Assembly (NCBI RefSeq): GCF_024206475.1
Contig: NZ_JAMBPR010000022.1
Span: forward strand, 1-64,000
Reading direction: 5' to 3'
Length of the DNA: 64,000 bases
Origin: Paraburkholderia sp. CNPSo 3274
GTDB lineage: Bacteria; Pseudomonadota; Gammaproteobacteria; Burkholderiales; Burkholderiaceae
Position 1 is the stretch's first letter. Every line of letters starts with the position of its first letter. Positions 1 through 8,347 of the stretch are shown here, one piece after another. Both the position numbers and the translations under genes were made by a program. Under the pieces are notes generated by a model. It saw nothing but the letters and a program-made list of their open reading frames with translations, did not search any database and was not told the origin of the DNA.

Positions 1-150
1 CGCACCAATCGCGGCGCCGCGGTACGCAAACCGAAACCATTGCCTGGCACACGGAAGCAGCGCGAAGTGACGCTCGAGGACTTGAATGCGGCGGTAATGG
101 GGACTCACCGCAATCCGGGAGGCTCGGTGCTAAAAACCCCCTCCAGATAG
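1..150 (+). CDS. C-terminal part of an unidentified protein (cut by window edge)
   Basis: Frame 1 is open from the first base to a TAG at 148-150 and gives 49 residues, basic at first (RTNRGAAVRKPKPLPG) and ending in SVLKTPSR. The stretch EVTLEDLNAAVMG looks like real protein sequence, but I do not recognise the family. It sits directly upstream of an insertion-sequence end, so it may itself be truncated. The start is outside the window. Confidence 0.4.
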   Translation, partial: RTNRGAAVRKPKPLPGTRKQREVTLEDLNAAVMGTHRNPGGSVLKTPSR

Positions 151-192
151 ATATAAAGGACTGCAAAACAACCACACCCAGAACCAACCTCA

Positions 193-277
193 ACCCCGAC
201 ATCTGTATTTAGCCGGGACCCCGACATCTGAAAATGGCTTTGACATTGCGTGTAGGTCCCAGATAGAAATGTCGGGT
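193..277. repeat. Repeats at the presumed left end of the ISNCY-type element
   Basis: ACCCCGACATCTG occurs twice in direct orientation (193-205 and 218-230). A partial inverted copy (ATGTCGGGTTT) follows at 269-279. Such repeats just upstream of a transposase remnant fit an insertion-sequence terminus. No matching right end was found, so the boundary is inferred. The rest of 151-364 shows no gene. Confidence 0.45.
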
Positions 278-364
278 TTGGGGGTGCGGCGGAATTCTTG
301 GACTATTAGGAGCTAGTCCTAGTTAATGCGCACGCTCGCGTGAGGCGTCGACCAGGGGCGAACC

Positions 365-1110
365 ATGAACGGACGTGAGCTGATCACGGCAAGCATGCGC
401 GAACTCGAGCGGGTCAAGGTCATCGAGGCGGTCATTGAGGGCCGCCTGCGGTGTTTTCAGGCGGCTGAGCGGCTGCACGGCAGATCAGCCGGCTGTGCCG
501 GCGCTATGAGGCTTGCGGGCCGGCTGGACTGGTCTCGGCCAGGCGTGGGCGGCCGAGTAACCGGGAACTGTCCATTGATCTGCGGGCCCGGGCCATGGCG
601 CTGGTGCGGGAACGTTACGCCGATTTCGGGCCGACGCTGGCGTGTGAGAAGCTCGCTGAATGCCATGGGTTTGCGCTGGCCAGGGAGACCGTACGTCGAT
701 GGATGCGCGATGCAGGTCTGTGGATTCCGCGCGCGCAGCGCCCGCCGAAGGTCTACCAGCCACGGGCCCGCCGCGCGTGCCTGGGCGAACTGGTCCAGAT
801 CGATGGCAGCGACTACCGCTGGTTCGAGGCGCGCGCGCCGGACTGCACGCTGCTGGTGTACGTGGACGATGCCACGAGCCGCCTGATGCACCTGCACTTC
901 ACGGCAACGGAATCGACGTTCAGATACTTCGAGGCCACGCGCGCGTACCTGGAGCGTCATGGGAAGCCGGTGTCGCTGTACAGCGACAAGGCCAGCGTGT
1001 TCCGCAGCGTCAGCGCCGGCAAGACCGGGCGCCAGCTCCAGACAGTCTCACGGCGCTGCGCGTACTGGGCCACTGTCGCCGGCTTGCCTGGCAAGGCGCG
1101 TCCAATGATC
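365..1110 (+). pseudogene. Decayed ISNCY-type (DDE) transposase
   Basis: The N-terminus (MNGRELITASMRELER..., HTH region with VIEGRLRCFQAAERL) is in one frame from 365. The middle is in another frame from about 595 and contains YADFGPTLACEKLAE, VQIDGSDYRWFE and YVDDATSRLM, the integrase-like DDE core typical of this family. The sequence leaves that frame again near 1000, after a YSDKASVF motif. The C-terminal third is missing and is replaced by the end of the opposite-strand gene. At least two frameshifts plus a 3' truncation make it non-functional. The family name is from recognition of these motifs, not from a search. Confidence 0.75.
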
Positions 1111-2732
1111 TATCCTCCGTCGGCTACACCAACGAGCCGGTCCGCGCGCACGAGCATGGGCATCACAAAAATCAGTTTGCGCTGTGCGAAACCCGGACCA
1201 TGGACCTGCATGCGGAAATGCCCCCGGCGCCAGTGAGGCCGGACCTCGGCGCCGGTGCCGGTAACACCACCATGCTCGCCGTTGTGCTCCTCCAGGACTC
1301 CAGGGCCCACGATGTACCGGTCATAGAGCCGCCCGATTTCCGCGAGCCGCTTCTGCCGCCTGCGTTTGCCCAGTCCTGCAAATTCACGCGGCGCACTGCT
1401 GTACGCCCGATCCTGCCCGATCGGCACGTGATCAAGCGACAGGTACAGCAACATCTTGACCAGGTAGTCCAGCGCATGCCGCCAGAACGCGATCCGTTCT
1501 TCGGGTATCGACCAGTCCCGCAGGGATGCCTCCTGTATCCCACTGATGGTCGCCGATGCATCGTCCCAATGCATGTCGTGCGCCACCCACGAGCCACTGG
1601 GCAGACTGGTGGTCGGTGCCTGCCAGGCCGCCACGGTCAACCTGCGGCCAGCGGTTGCCTTGTCAGGAAGACCTGCATGTTCAAACACGGTGAGCGCAGT
1701 CAAACCGCCCGGACGATTACACTCGCACGACGGGGGAATGATGCACAATGCCTTCGCAGGCAGTCGCAGCAACCGGGGCGGCACATCATGACCGATGTCA
1801 CTGACCTCCATCAGCCGGTGCAGCGCGGCAGTCGGTTCATAAAGCGCGCCCTGCCGCTGCCAGAACACCTCTTGCAGACAGTTCATGTTCGCGAGCATCA
1901 TCACCAGCTGTCCGTCGTCGCTCGAGCGCAGATCGAGCTGGCTCTGCGCTTCGATGAAGCCGGGCAATGCCGCACACATTGACAGGGGCGCATACCTGGG
2001 ATCACGCAAGCGGGCTGCAAACTGTGCCCCTTCCCGGCCGGAAGCGCGCCAGACCGCCTGCCAGGCGTCAAGCGCGCCCGTGGCGCGGTAACGCACTGGG
2101 GGCGGCAAGCTGATGAATTCCGGCGCCGACGCGCGCAGCAGACACTGCAACGCATGCCCGATCGCTTCCTCAACCGGGGTCCGTCCGGGGGGACCGGGTG
2201 CTGCCGCCGGACGCTGCCCCGCGGGAGCAGGCCGGGAAATGCGCGGGGAAAACCGGGACTTGAGGGCCCACTCACGGGCCGAAGCCGCGCCGGAGGCAGC
2301 GGGATCATCCTTGACCACGATGTCCATGGTACCCGGTAGCCACGAGACATACTGATCCCATGCACAATGAATCACCACATCCTGCACGACAAGGCGTACG
2401 GCCTCCTGGGGCAGCGGATCGATCATGCACCAGTCACGCATCTGCGGCCAGATCGCTTCGCATAAAGCACTCACGACGCCATTGACCTCGTCCATTTCCA
2501 ATGGCCGGCTCGCAAGTTGCGCCTCAATCAGGACCGATACGCCCGGAAAAACGCCCTGGATACGCACGGGGCTACCGCACCTCGACCAGGAGCCCACCAG
2601 CGCGCTGAGCAGCATGGCGTGGGCCGTTCCATCGTGACGGCCGCGCAGTGCCATCTCCTGAACCCATCCGCTTTCGGGAGGTGATCCGAACGCAACGGAC
2701 CTGCCTCTGTCGAGCCTGAGACGCTGCTTCAT
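1110..2732 (-). CDS. AcrVA2-like family protein (large protein of uncertain function)
   Basis: About 540 residues. The C-terminal ~60 residues carry VRPHWRRGHFRMQVHGPG followed by a basic/hydrophobic strand and VLVRADRL. From memory this matches the conserved tail of proteins automatically annotated as AcrVA2-family anti-CRISPR, which are spread over proteobacterial plasmids and islands. The middle (roughly residues 165-195) is Pro/Ala/Arg-rich and linker-like. Start: the ATG at 2732 has GAGG eight bases upstream. An ATG at 2753 would add seven residues but has no visible ribosome site. The gene lies between an IS remnant and the T6SS locus and faces the transposase tail convergently. Anti-CRISPR activity is only inferred from the family label; many such homologs may have another role. 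Confidence 0.5.
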   Translation of the reverse strand: MKQRLRLDRGRSVAFGSPPESGWVQEMALRGRHDGTAHAMLLSALVGSWSRCGSPVRIQGVFPGVSVLIEAQLASRPLEMDEVNGVVSALCEAIWPQMRDWCMIDPLPQEAVRLVVQDVVIHCAWDQYVSWLPGTMDIVVKDDPAASGAASAREWALKSRFSPRISRPAPAGQRPAAAPGPPGRTPVEEAIGHALQCLLRASAPEFISLPPPVRYRATGALDAWQAVWRASGREGAQFAARLRDPRYAPLSMCAALPGFIEAQSQLDLRSSDDGQLVMMLANMNCLQEVFWQRQGALYEPTAALHRLMEVSDIGHDVPPRLLRLPAKALCIIPPSCECNRPGGLTALTVFEHAGLPDKATAGRRLTVAAWQAPTTSLPSGSWVAHDMHWDDASATISGIQEASLRDWSIPEERIAFWRHALDYLVKMLLYLSLDHVPIGQDRAYSSAPREFAGLGKRRRQKRLAEIGRLYDRYIVGPGVLEEHNGEHGGVTGTGAEVRPHWRRGHFRMQVHGPGFAQRKLIFVMPMLVRADRLVGVADGG

Positions 2733-2993
2733 CCCTTTGACCTCACTGTCCATTCATCGACCTATATTTACGGATACGTATCATGTCCGTATCAGGCCGC
2801 CGCCTTCAGTGCCTGAAAATTGATCGCGAGGATCATGCGAATGAGTGCTCACGCGAAAACCAGCGAGCCGTTCGTCTGCCGGCAATGGGTTTGCCGCGTG
2901 ATGGCAATATTCGCGCTTCCTTTCTGGTTAGTTCGTCGCGGATTCGGGAGATTCCGTGCCACTCGTCAGGCGTTGCGAACAGTCGCGCGACTT

Positions 2994-3545
2994 TCACTGT
3001 GCAGGTCGCGTCTTCTGTGTGTCGCCGTCGGCAACGAGATCGTTGCCGACGAGTTCGAGCTTCAGCGGGTCATCAGCCGACAGCTTTTTCTTCGCGAACA
3101 CATGACGCCAGGTTGTGCGGCCCCTCGCGTCACGGAAGAACGCCACCACCGCAACGTACTGCGTGTCGGCCTTCATCGGTTGGGTGACATTCACCGCACC
3201 TCCCGGCGCCACGATGACGCTGGCCATGTCCTGGAGGTCCTGGGCCAGCACCGAACGGTCGTCATTCAGCAGATCGTCGTACGACGCGGCGTCAAACCCT
3301 TTGCGGTCCTTGAGCTGATAGATGCGCACGGCAACCGAGAACGGCTGGTTGCCCGAGGTACTGTTCAGCGATGACCGCGCGCTGAGGTCCACGTTGAGCG
3401 TCTTGACCGTCTTGTGAAACACCGCGTTGTACGCGCTCGCGGTGCCGTCCGACACGGATTGCCACGCGCCGCACGCCGACAGGATGAGGCACAGGCCCGC
3501 TGTGGCCACTACAGGAAATATCCGCACGGTTCCTCCGTGATTCAT
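2994..3545 (-). CDS. tssJ: T6SS outer-membrane lipoprotein TssJ
   Basis: About 183 residues. A short basic N-terminus and hydrophobic segment end in a lipobox (LILSAC), so the mature protein should be lipidated and anchored in the outer membrane. TssJ binds the periplasmic C-terminus of TssM in the T6SS membrane complex. The body matches the TssJ/VasD beta-sandwich: VAVRIYQLKDRKGFDAASYDDLL, then DQ/QDM and a late VVAFFRD segment. The longer reading from 3590 is rejected because the signal sequence begins after 3545. A GTG at 3527 is an alternative start with GGAGG four bases upstream. It is the last gene of the long minus-strand T6SS arm, after the Tle1-like gene. Confidence 0.88.
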   Translation of the reverse strand: MNHGGTVRIFPVVATAGLCLILSACGAWQSVSDGTASAYNAVFHKTVKTLNVDLSARSSLNSTSGNQPFSVAVRIYQLKDRKGFDAASYDDLLNDDRSVLAQDLQDMASVIVAPGGAVNVTQPMKADTQYVAVVAFFRDARGRTTWRHVFAKKKLSADDPLKLELVGNDLVADGDTQKTRPAQ

Positions 3546-3606
3546 GGGTTCAGTGAGTCGCAGTGGAATGGCTATCCAACATGCCTGCAATAGAGACGAA
3601 TGCCAT

Positions 3607-4986
3607 TCACACGGTGGCCCCTTCCCCAGTGCCGGCCATCGAGCTTTTCGGAACTTCGGCGGTCAAAGACGCTGTACTGTCGTGCGATGTAGAGGCAACT
3701 GTCTGCTCGTGGCTATTCCGATATACGTTCCGATAACGCAGGTAACCACCGGTGATGTCCTGCGGCTCCATATTCGTTGGAAGACGGAATCCAGCGCGCG
3801 AGTCGTGCAAATAGCGGTTGAAAAGATTTTGCACTCCTTTGGGCACGTCGGAATTTTCGGTTGCAGCCGAGAAGAGTTCGCGGGTCTCGTCGCTTGTCGG
3901 ACGATGTTCCCATGCGAACTTTGCTGCCGTGGCGGGTGAGAGAATACCAAGCATGGCTTCGGTACCTAGCGTCTTAAGCGGGGATTGCAAGCTGGTGCGA
4001 ATTGCATTTACCTGCTCAACCAGATCATCCTGCGCCTCTTTCAGTTGGCCTCTGTCGGGTTCTTCTGCCGAAATATAGATGTCGCGATATTGCAGATCTA
4101 CTTTCGTCGGCAAGGCTTTACGCCACTGCAGGTATTGACGCGTGTGCTGATGAATCATGTTCATCACGCCGTCCTTGCCTGATGAGCTCGAGGCGATGTG
4201 GCATTCGTTCCAGTACGCCTTATAATCTGAGAGCAACTTGACCGGAATCTCGAATGCGTCCTTCTGTGCAGGCCCGTTGACAGAGGTTACCTTGCGCTTG
4301 CTCTGGTTGCTTTTCAACACAGCTACCAGTTTGTCCTCCCATTGACGCAGAGCTGCGATACGGCGTTGCTTTTCCATAGCGATGTTCGCCATCATTCTTC
4401 CTAATTCGGCCCCTAGACCGACTGAGGGGGCGAGGGCTTGCCTCATCATGCCGCTCGAATTAGAGCCCGAGCTAGAACTAGAACTGATGGAGTTGACGAG
4501 TTGCTTAGCAGCATCATCGGTGAGCAACACATGTCCGTCTGTGGCATACGCATGTATCGAGTTAAATATGCGCGTGATGCCCCAATTAATGCGGTCTGCA
4601 CCCATGTAGCCCGCACCCAAACCTAGCGTATTTCCACTCTGATTGTTGTCGCCGATTTCCTTCATCGGAGTACCCACGCCGGTGATGTACCATGGAAATA
4701 ATCCGCTCTCAGCATCAGGAATCACGGCGTTAAAAAGCCGGGCGACATTACTGTGTTTGCTTCGATCCCTCTGATTTCCGGTGGCTTTCGGCTCGACCCA
4801 ATCTTGATTATTTCCTGTCCCATCAAAAAAAATGGTGGTATAGACTTGGCCTTGGCAATGCCCGGCCTCCTGCTTGTGTATGCAATCCATTGCGGCAGAT
4901 CTTTGCGCCAATTCGCGTGGTGAAAGCTTGCGATAGCCATCTTCTGGAAGCGGATCCGGAATCGTGAGCGTGCAAGACATTTTCAT
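3607..4986 (-). CDS. Tle1-like DUF2235 protein lacking the catalytic core
   Basis: 459 residues. The N-terminal half has the hallmark TTIFFDGTGNN (about 50-60), HSNVARLFNA, YITGVGTP and GADRINWGITRIFN of DUF2235/Tle1-type T6SS phospholipases. The C-terminal part has HQHTRQYLQWRKA, HDSRAGFRLPT and GGYLRYRNVYR, also typical. Known members carry a GFSRGA nucleophile elbow and a HSDVGGGY-like His/Asp region between these halves. Here the reading frame passes from VTSVN (about 233-237) straight into the C-terminal part, with no GxSxG anywhere. The frame stays open, so the loss is in-frame. A Ser-rich run lies at 168-179. The base composition is more AT-rich than the tss genes. A catalytically dead effector or remnant is the simplest reading; a structural or decoy role is possible. 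Confidence 0.75.
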   Translation of the reverse strand: MKMSCTLTIPDPLPEDGYRKLSPRELAQRSAAMDCIHKQEAGHCQGQVYTTIFFDGTGNNQDWVEPKATGNQRDRSKHSNVARLFNAVIPDAESGLFPWYITGVGTPMKEIGDNNQSGNTLGLGAGYMGADRINWGITRIFNSIHAYATDGHVLLTDDAAKQLVNSISSSSSSGSNSSGMMRQALAPSVGLGAELGRMMANIAMEKQRRIAALRQWEDKLVAVLKSNQSKRKVTSVNGPAQKDAFEIPVKLLSDYKAYWNECHIASSSSGKDGVMNMIHQHTRQYLQWRKALPTKVDLQYRDIYISAEEPDRGQLKEAQDDLVEQVNAIRTSLQSPLKTLGTEAMLGILSPATAAKFAWEHRPTSDETRELFSAATENSDVPKGVQNLFNRYLHDSRAGFRLPTNMEPQDITGGYLRYRNVYRNSHEQTVASTSHDSTASLTAEVPKSSMAGTGEGATV

Positions 4987-5003
4987 CGTCCTTGTTATTT
5001 CTT

Positions 5004-5447
5004 CTACATTCTGGCTTCGTCGCCTTTCAGCGGGTAGTCAGGGTTAGTTATATAAACGAGATCTGTGACGAAAACTTTTATCTCGCCATTCCGCAGAAAA
5101 TGCACGGCAAAAACACCTGTGTCCTTAGGTCCGAAAGGCGGGACAGTGACAGTACGACTTTGGGGGTTTTTGTTGTATTCATCGGTCCATCTCACTGTGA
5201 CAGTCATACCGGTGGCGTATTTCGCCGGGAGAGCGGCGCAACAGGCAAAGCCTCCCTGCTCATGCTTGCCAAGATAGGAGCCAGCTTCCCCGTTAACTGA
5301 AAAGCCACCGATATCGTGATCGGTATGGTTGTAGCCTACGACGTCGAGTCCCATGGTGTCATCGGCTACCGCATTGCGATGGATAAGCAACGCGCTCGAC
5401 AGCGCGAGAACTACGAAAAATGCAATAATTTTGATCAAGCGATACAT
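5004..5447 (-). CDS. DUF3304-family periplasmic protein, probable immunity partner of the Tle1-like protein
   Basis: 147 residues from the ATG at 5447, which has AAGGA about eight bases upstream; the longer ORF start is rejected. An N-terminal hydrophobic segment (LIKIIAFFVVLALSSALLI) indicates export or membrane anchoring. The body has GYNHTDHDIGGFSVNG, then a GGFACCAALP strand with paired cysteines, VTVRWTD and VFAVHFLRNGEIKVFVTD, all characteristic of DUF3304. Proteins of this family are often encoded next to DUF2235 lipase effectors and are taken as their periplasmic immunity (Tli) proteins. Here the gene lies 17 bp upstream of the DUF2235 gene on the same strand, inside the tss operon. 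Confidence 0.7.
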   Translation of the reverse strand: MYRLIKIIAFFVVLALSSALLIHRNAVADDTMGLDVVGYNHTDHDIGGFSVNGEAGSYLGKHEQGGFACCAALPAKYATGMTVTVRWTDEYNKNPQSRTVTVPPFGPKDTGVFAVHFLRNGEIKVFVTDLVYITNPDYPLKGDEARM

Positions 5448-5467
5448 TTTGGCATCCTTCTTATTCG

Positions 5468-6550
5468 TCACAGATTGAGCGAGTTGTAGCGACCGAGATT
5501 GATTGTTACTGTTTGGTTTTCGGCAGGCGTCAGTAGTGCGGTCCAAGCCAGACGTGGCCGATGCACGCCGGATGGCGCAGCGCCTCCCGTCAGGGCAAGG
5601 GTGGGCGCAGCGGTTGCAGGAATTTCCATGCGCAATAGCGCGTCGGCCTTGTTGCCAAGATAGAGGCCCACCAGACGCATCAGATCCTCATGGAGCACCT
5701 CGCCCGGTAGTAGCGCATGCGCCTGTGTCGTATCGAGCGGCCGGATCGTCACGAGAATCGCCTGCGAGCGGTCGAGCACACGGGAACCCAGGACGTGGCC
5801 ATCACCGAGTCCGCTCAGGGCTGGGCCGTTGCCCCGGCGGCCACGCGGCCTCGCGGTCAGCCCCTGCTGCTGCCCTGCTGGCGTCCACTGCGGGTAGAAC
5901 TCGCGCACCGTGACACTTGCCCCATCAAGCAGGTGGCTCACGACGCCCTTCACGCCCTCTGCCGGGCGCGTACGCTGCATGAAGAGCCCAACCAGCGCCA
6001 GAAGCCGCGACGGTGCCAGGCCGGCTTTGCCGGCCGGGTCGCCAATACCCAATCCGGCGAGAGACAGGAGGTACTTCGAGATTTCATCGGTACCGCCCGG
6101 GCGGAAATTGACCGGATAGTGATACTTGAGCCAGGCGCGATAGAGCAGCGTGACGATGCGATGGTTGAAGATGTCGAGAAAGGCCGTCACCTTCTCGTGC
6201 CCTTCCTTGCGCAGCACGATGTCGTCGATCAGGTGCGGCGGCATCGCCGCATCCACGCCATAGAGGCCAAGGAAAGTGGTCTGCACCGACGGCGGTGCGT
6301 CCTCATCCTCCTCATCGAACGCCACGCCCGCGACTTCGGACCCCGGGAACCCGACCCGCGCGCGCGGCTGGAAGCGCACGGGCTCGTGCTCCGGTGTGTC
6401 CTGCGTACCGAAGCCGGGTTTATCGGGCGTCTGCAGTTCGAGCAGGCGCAGCAGCTGGAACACATTCATCTGCGGCGCCGAGGACAGCAGCGCGCGCACA
6501 AACGGCGCGAGCTTTGGCCGGCGGACCCGCATGGCATCCATCCCGCTCAT
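5468..6550 (-). CDS. tssG: T6SS baseplate subunit TssG
   Basis: 360 residues. It matches TssG/VasB (ImpH): FQLLRLLEL near the N-terminus, VRFQPRARVGFPGSEV, then TTFLGLYGVDAAMPPHLIDDI and DIFNHRIVTLLYRAWLKY. TssG forms the cytoplasmic baseplate wedge with TssF, TssE and TssK. The start is set at the ATG at 6550, which overlaps the tssF stop as ATGA, indicating translational coupling. An ORF start at 6583 would overlap tssF by 37 bp and is less likely. The C-terminus (GRYNSLNL) is intact. Confidence 0.92.
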   Translation of the reverse strand: MSGMDAMRVRRPKLAPFVRALLSSAPQMNVFQLLRLLELQTPDKPGFGTQDTPEHEPVRFQPRARVGFPGSEVAGVAFDEEDEDAPPSVQTTFLGLYGVDAAMPPHLIDDIVLRKEGHEKVTAFLDIFNHRIVTLLYRAWLKYHYPVNFRPGGTDEISKYLLSLAGLGIGDPAGKAGLAPSRLLALVGLFMQRTRPAEGVKGVVSHLLDGASVTVREFYPQWTPAGQQQGLTARPRGRRGNGPALSGLGDGHVLGSRVLDRSQAILVTIRPLDTTQAHALLPGEVLHEDLMRLVGLYLGNKADALLRMEIPATAAPTLALTGGAAPSGVHRPRLAWTALLTPAENQTVTINLGRYNSLNL

Positions 6551-8325
6551 AGCGGCGACCTGTCCGACTTGCTGGCCGGCCACTCGATACGCTCCTGGGT
6601 GGGGAGGCTGATGATCACGAGCTGCGTGAAGTGATTCACATCGGCATAGAGTTCAAAAAAGCGGTGCAGCATCTCGCCGAAGAGCATCATGTCACCCTCG
6701 CCGGCAAACGCGTGGCTGTCGAGCGTTACCTCGATCTGCGTGCCCCGCTCCACGGCGCCCTGCATGACCTTGCGCTGGCCCTTGCGGGTGACCTTCTGGA
6801 TGCCGTCGAGGCGTCGACGGTTCATCTCGCCGTTGGTCCAGTCATACAGCGCGAGCGTGCCACGCAGGATTTCCGCGTCGAGCTGCGACAGGTAGTTTGG
6901 GGCGAGATGGGAAAGAATGCGCCATTGATAGCGGTCGCCCTTGGGCGGATGCAGTGGCAGCGTAGGCGAAACGAGATTGCGAACGCGTGCGACGTTCGAG
7001 ATCCCCTTGCCCATCTCGTTGATGCCGGCGTCACGCAGGCCCTTGCGGGGCAGCATGCCGTTCGTGCCGGTGACGCGCAGCGACAGCGTTTCGCGCGGCA
7101 GCGCCTCGGCGTTTTCCCACGCCTGGCCGCCGAGCACCAGCCACGTTTCGTAGAGCCCCTTCACGCCCTGCTGGACGCGCGTATGGTAGTAGCGCTCAGG
7201 AGCCTCGTGCTGGAGCATGCCGCCGCGGTGCCTGAAGCTCGAGAACGGCACGTATTCGACGCGGTCGCCCGTTGCATGGTCGTGTGCGTCCACCGCATCA
7301 ACCGAGTACGTTTCGACGTGCTCGCCATGGCGTAGTCGCGGCCGCACGACATAGGACGTCGCGTGATGATCGACGCGGATCGGCTCCGCATCCATGCGGA
7401 ACAGGTTGATGATCGGCGTGCAGAACAACCGGATGTTCTTTTCCGAAAAACGCAGATCGGACGGATAGGTCTGGTTCAGCACCACCTCGACCTCGAATTC
7501 GGTCACACTCGGCGCGAGCGCGGCGAGATCGATGCCGTGGAGGTCAAGGAAAAGGAACTTCTCCGGGAAGCTGAAATATTCGAGGAGCAGCTGGTAGCCG
7601 CCAAAGGAATTATCGGCCTTGGGCCACAGGCGCTCGTCGGCACCGAATCCGGCCGTCGCGAAGTACGCGTCCGGCAGCGAACGCGGTTCGCCATCGCGCA
7701 CGGACGGAAGGCGCAACAGGATGTCGTCGACATGACGGGTCAGCGCGAGATGCAGGGCCGTGGCCACCGGTCGGTCGGCGTTCAGGTACAGCCGCAGATG
7801 CGGAACACTGAGGGTGTTTTGCCGCGACTGGGCCTCGATCTGGAACGTCAGGCGAATGGTCGAGCGTCCGTCTTCACGCGATCCGGCACTGGCCGACTTC
7901 AGCTGCAGCGGTAGCAGATCCACCGGCCAGGTCGTCCGGTAAGTGCAGCGGGTGCCTTCCGGACCGATCGGGTCGGAGCGCACCTCGATATCTGCTGGAA
8001 TCGTTTCGCGCTTCTGCAACGTGCCGAAGTCGGGAACGAGCTCGAGGATGGAGAGCGACGGGAGTGTGCGCAGATAGTGTGGCCAGAGCAGGCTCACCAA
8101 TGCCTCGGTGATCTCCGGCAGTTCGTCATCGAGTTTCTGGCGCAGGCGCCCGACCAGAAACGCGAAACCTTCGAACAGCCGTTCGACGTAGGGGTCGCGC
8201 TCGCCCACGCGATCGAGATTGAGCATCCGTGCGCGGTCCGGATTGGCTTTCGCGAACTCCCGACCGGCTTCGGTCAGATAGCGCATCTCGGATTCGTAAT
8301 AGCGCAGCGTGGAATCGTCGTCCAT
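6547..8325 (-). CDS. tssF: T6SS baseplate subunit TssF
   Basis: 592 residues, full length for TssF/VasA (ImpG). The N-terminus (RYYESEMRYLTEAGREFAKANPDRA) and DPYVERLFEGFAFLVGRLRQKLDDELPE are the family signature, followed by LLWPHYLRTLPS. The later VNHFTQLVI near the C-terminus is also typical. It builds the baseplate wedge with TssG. It sits 22 bp downstream of tssA and is coupled to tssG by a 4-bp overlap. tssE, which normally neighbours tssF, is absent here. Confidence 0.94.
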   Translation of the reverse strand: MDDDSTLRYYESEMRYLTEAGREFAKANPDRARMLNLDRVGERDPYVERLFEGFAFLVGRLRQKLDDELPEITEALVSLLWPHYLRTLPSLSILELVPDFGTLQKRETIPADIEVRSDPIGPEGTRCTYRTTWPVDLLPLQLKSASAGSREDGRSTIRLTFQIEAQSRQNTLSVPHLRLYLNADRPVATALHLALTRHVDDILLRLPSVRDGEPRSLPDAYFATAGFGADERLWPKADNSFGGYQLLLEYFSFPEKFLFLDLHGIDLAALAPSVTEFEVEVVLNQTYPSDLRFSEKNIRLFCTPIINLFRMDAEPIRVDHHATSYVVRPRLRHGEHVETYSVDAVDAHDHATGDRVEYVPFSSFRHRGGMLQHEAPERYYHTRVQQGVKGLYETWLVLGGQAWENAEALPRETLSLRVTGTNGMLPRKGLRDAGINEMGKGISNVARVRNLVSPTLPLHPPKGDRYQWRILSHLAPNYLSQLDAEILRGTLALYDWTNGEMNRRRLDGIQKVTRKGQRKVMQGAVERGTQIEVTLDSHAFAGEGDMMLFGEMLHRFFELYADVNHFTQLVIISLPTQERIEWPASKSDRSPL

Positions 8326-8347
8326 GCAATTTTTCCTGGGTATCTTT

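Noticed and set aside
660..1982. 440-residue plus-strand ORF
   Set aside because: It is mostly antisense to the AcrVA2-like gene and its sequence is Arg/Pro/His-rich with no recognisable motif; it is a GC-rich shadow frame.
4445..4485. Ser-rich repeat in the Tle1-like gene as a possible CRISPR or tandem repeat
   Set aside because: It is a short run of varied serine codons inside a coding frame, without spaced repeats.
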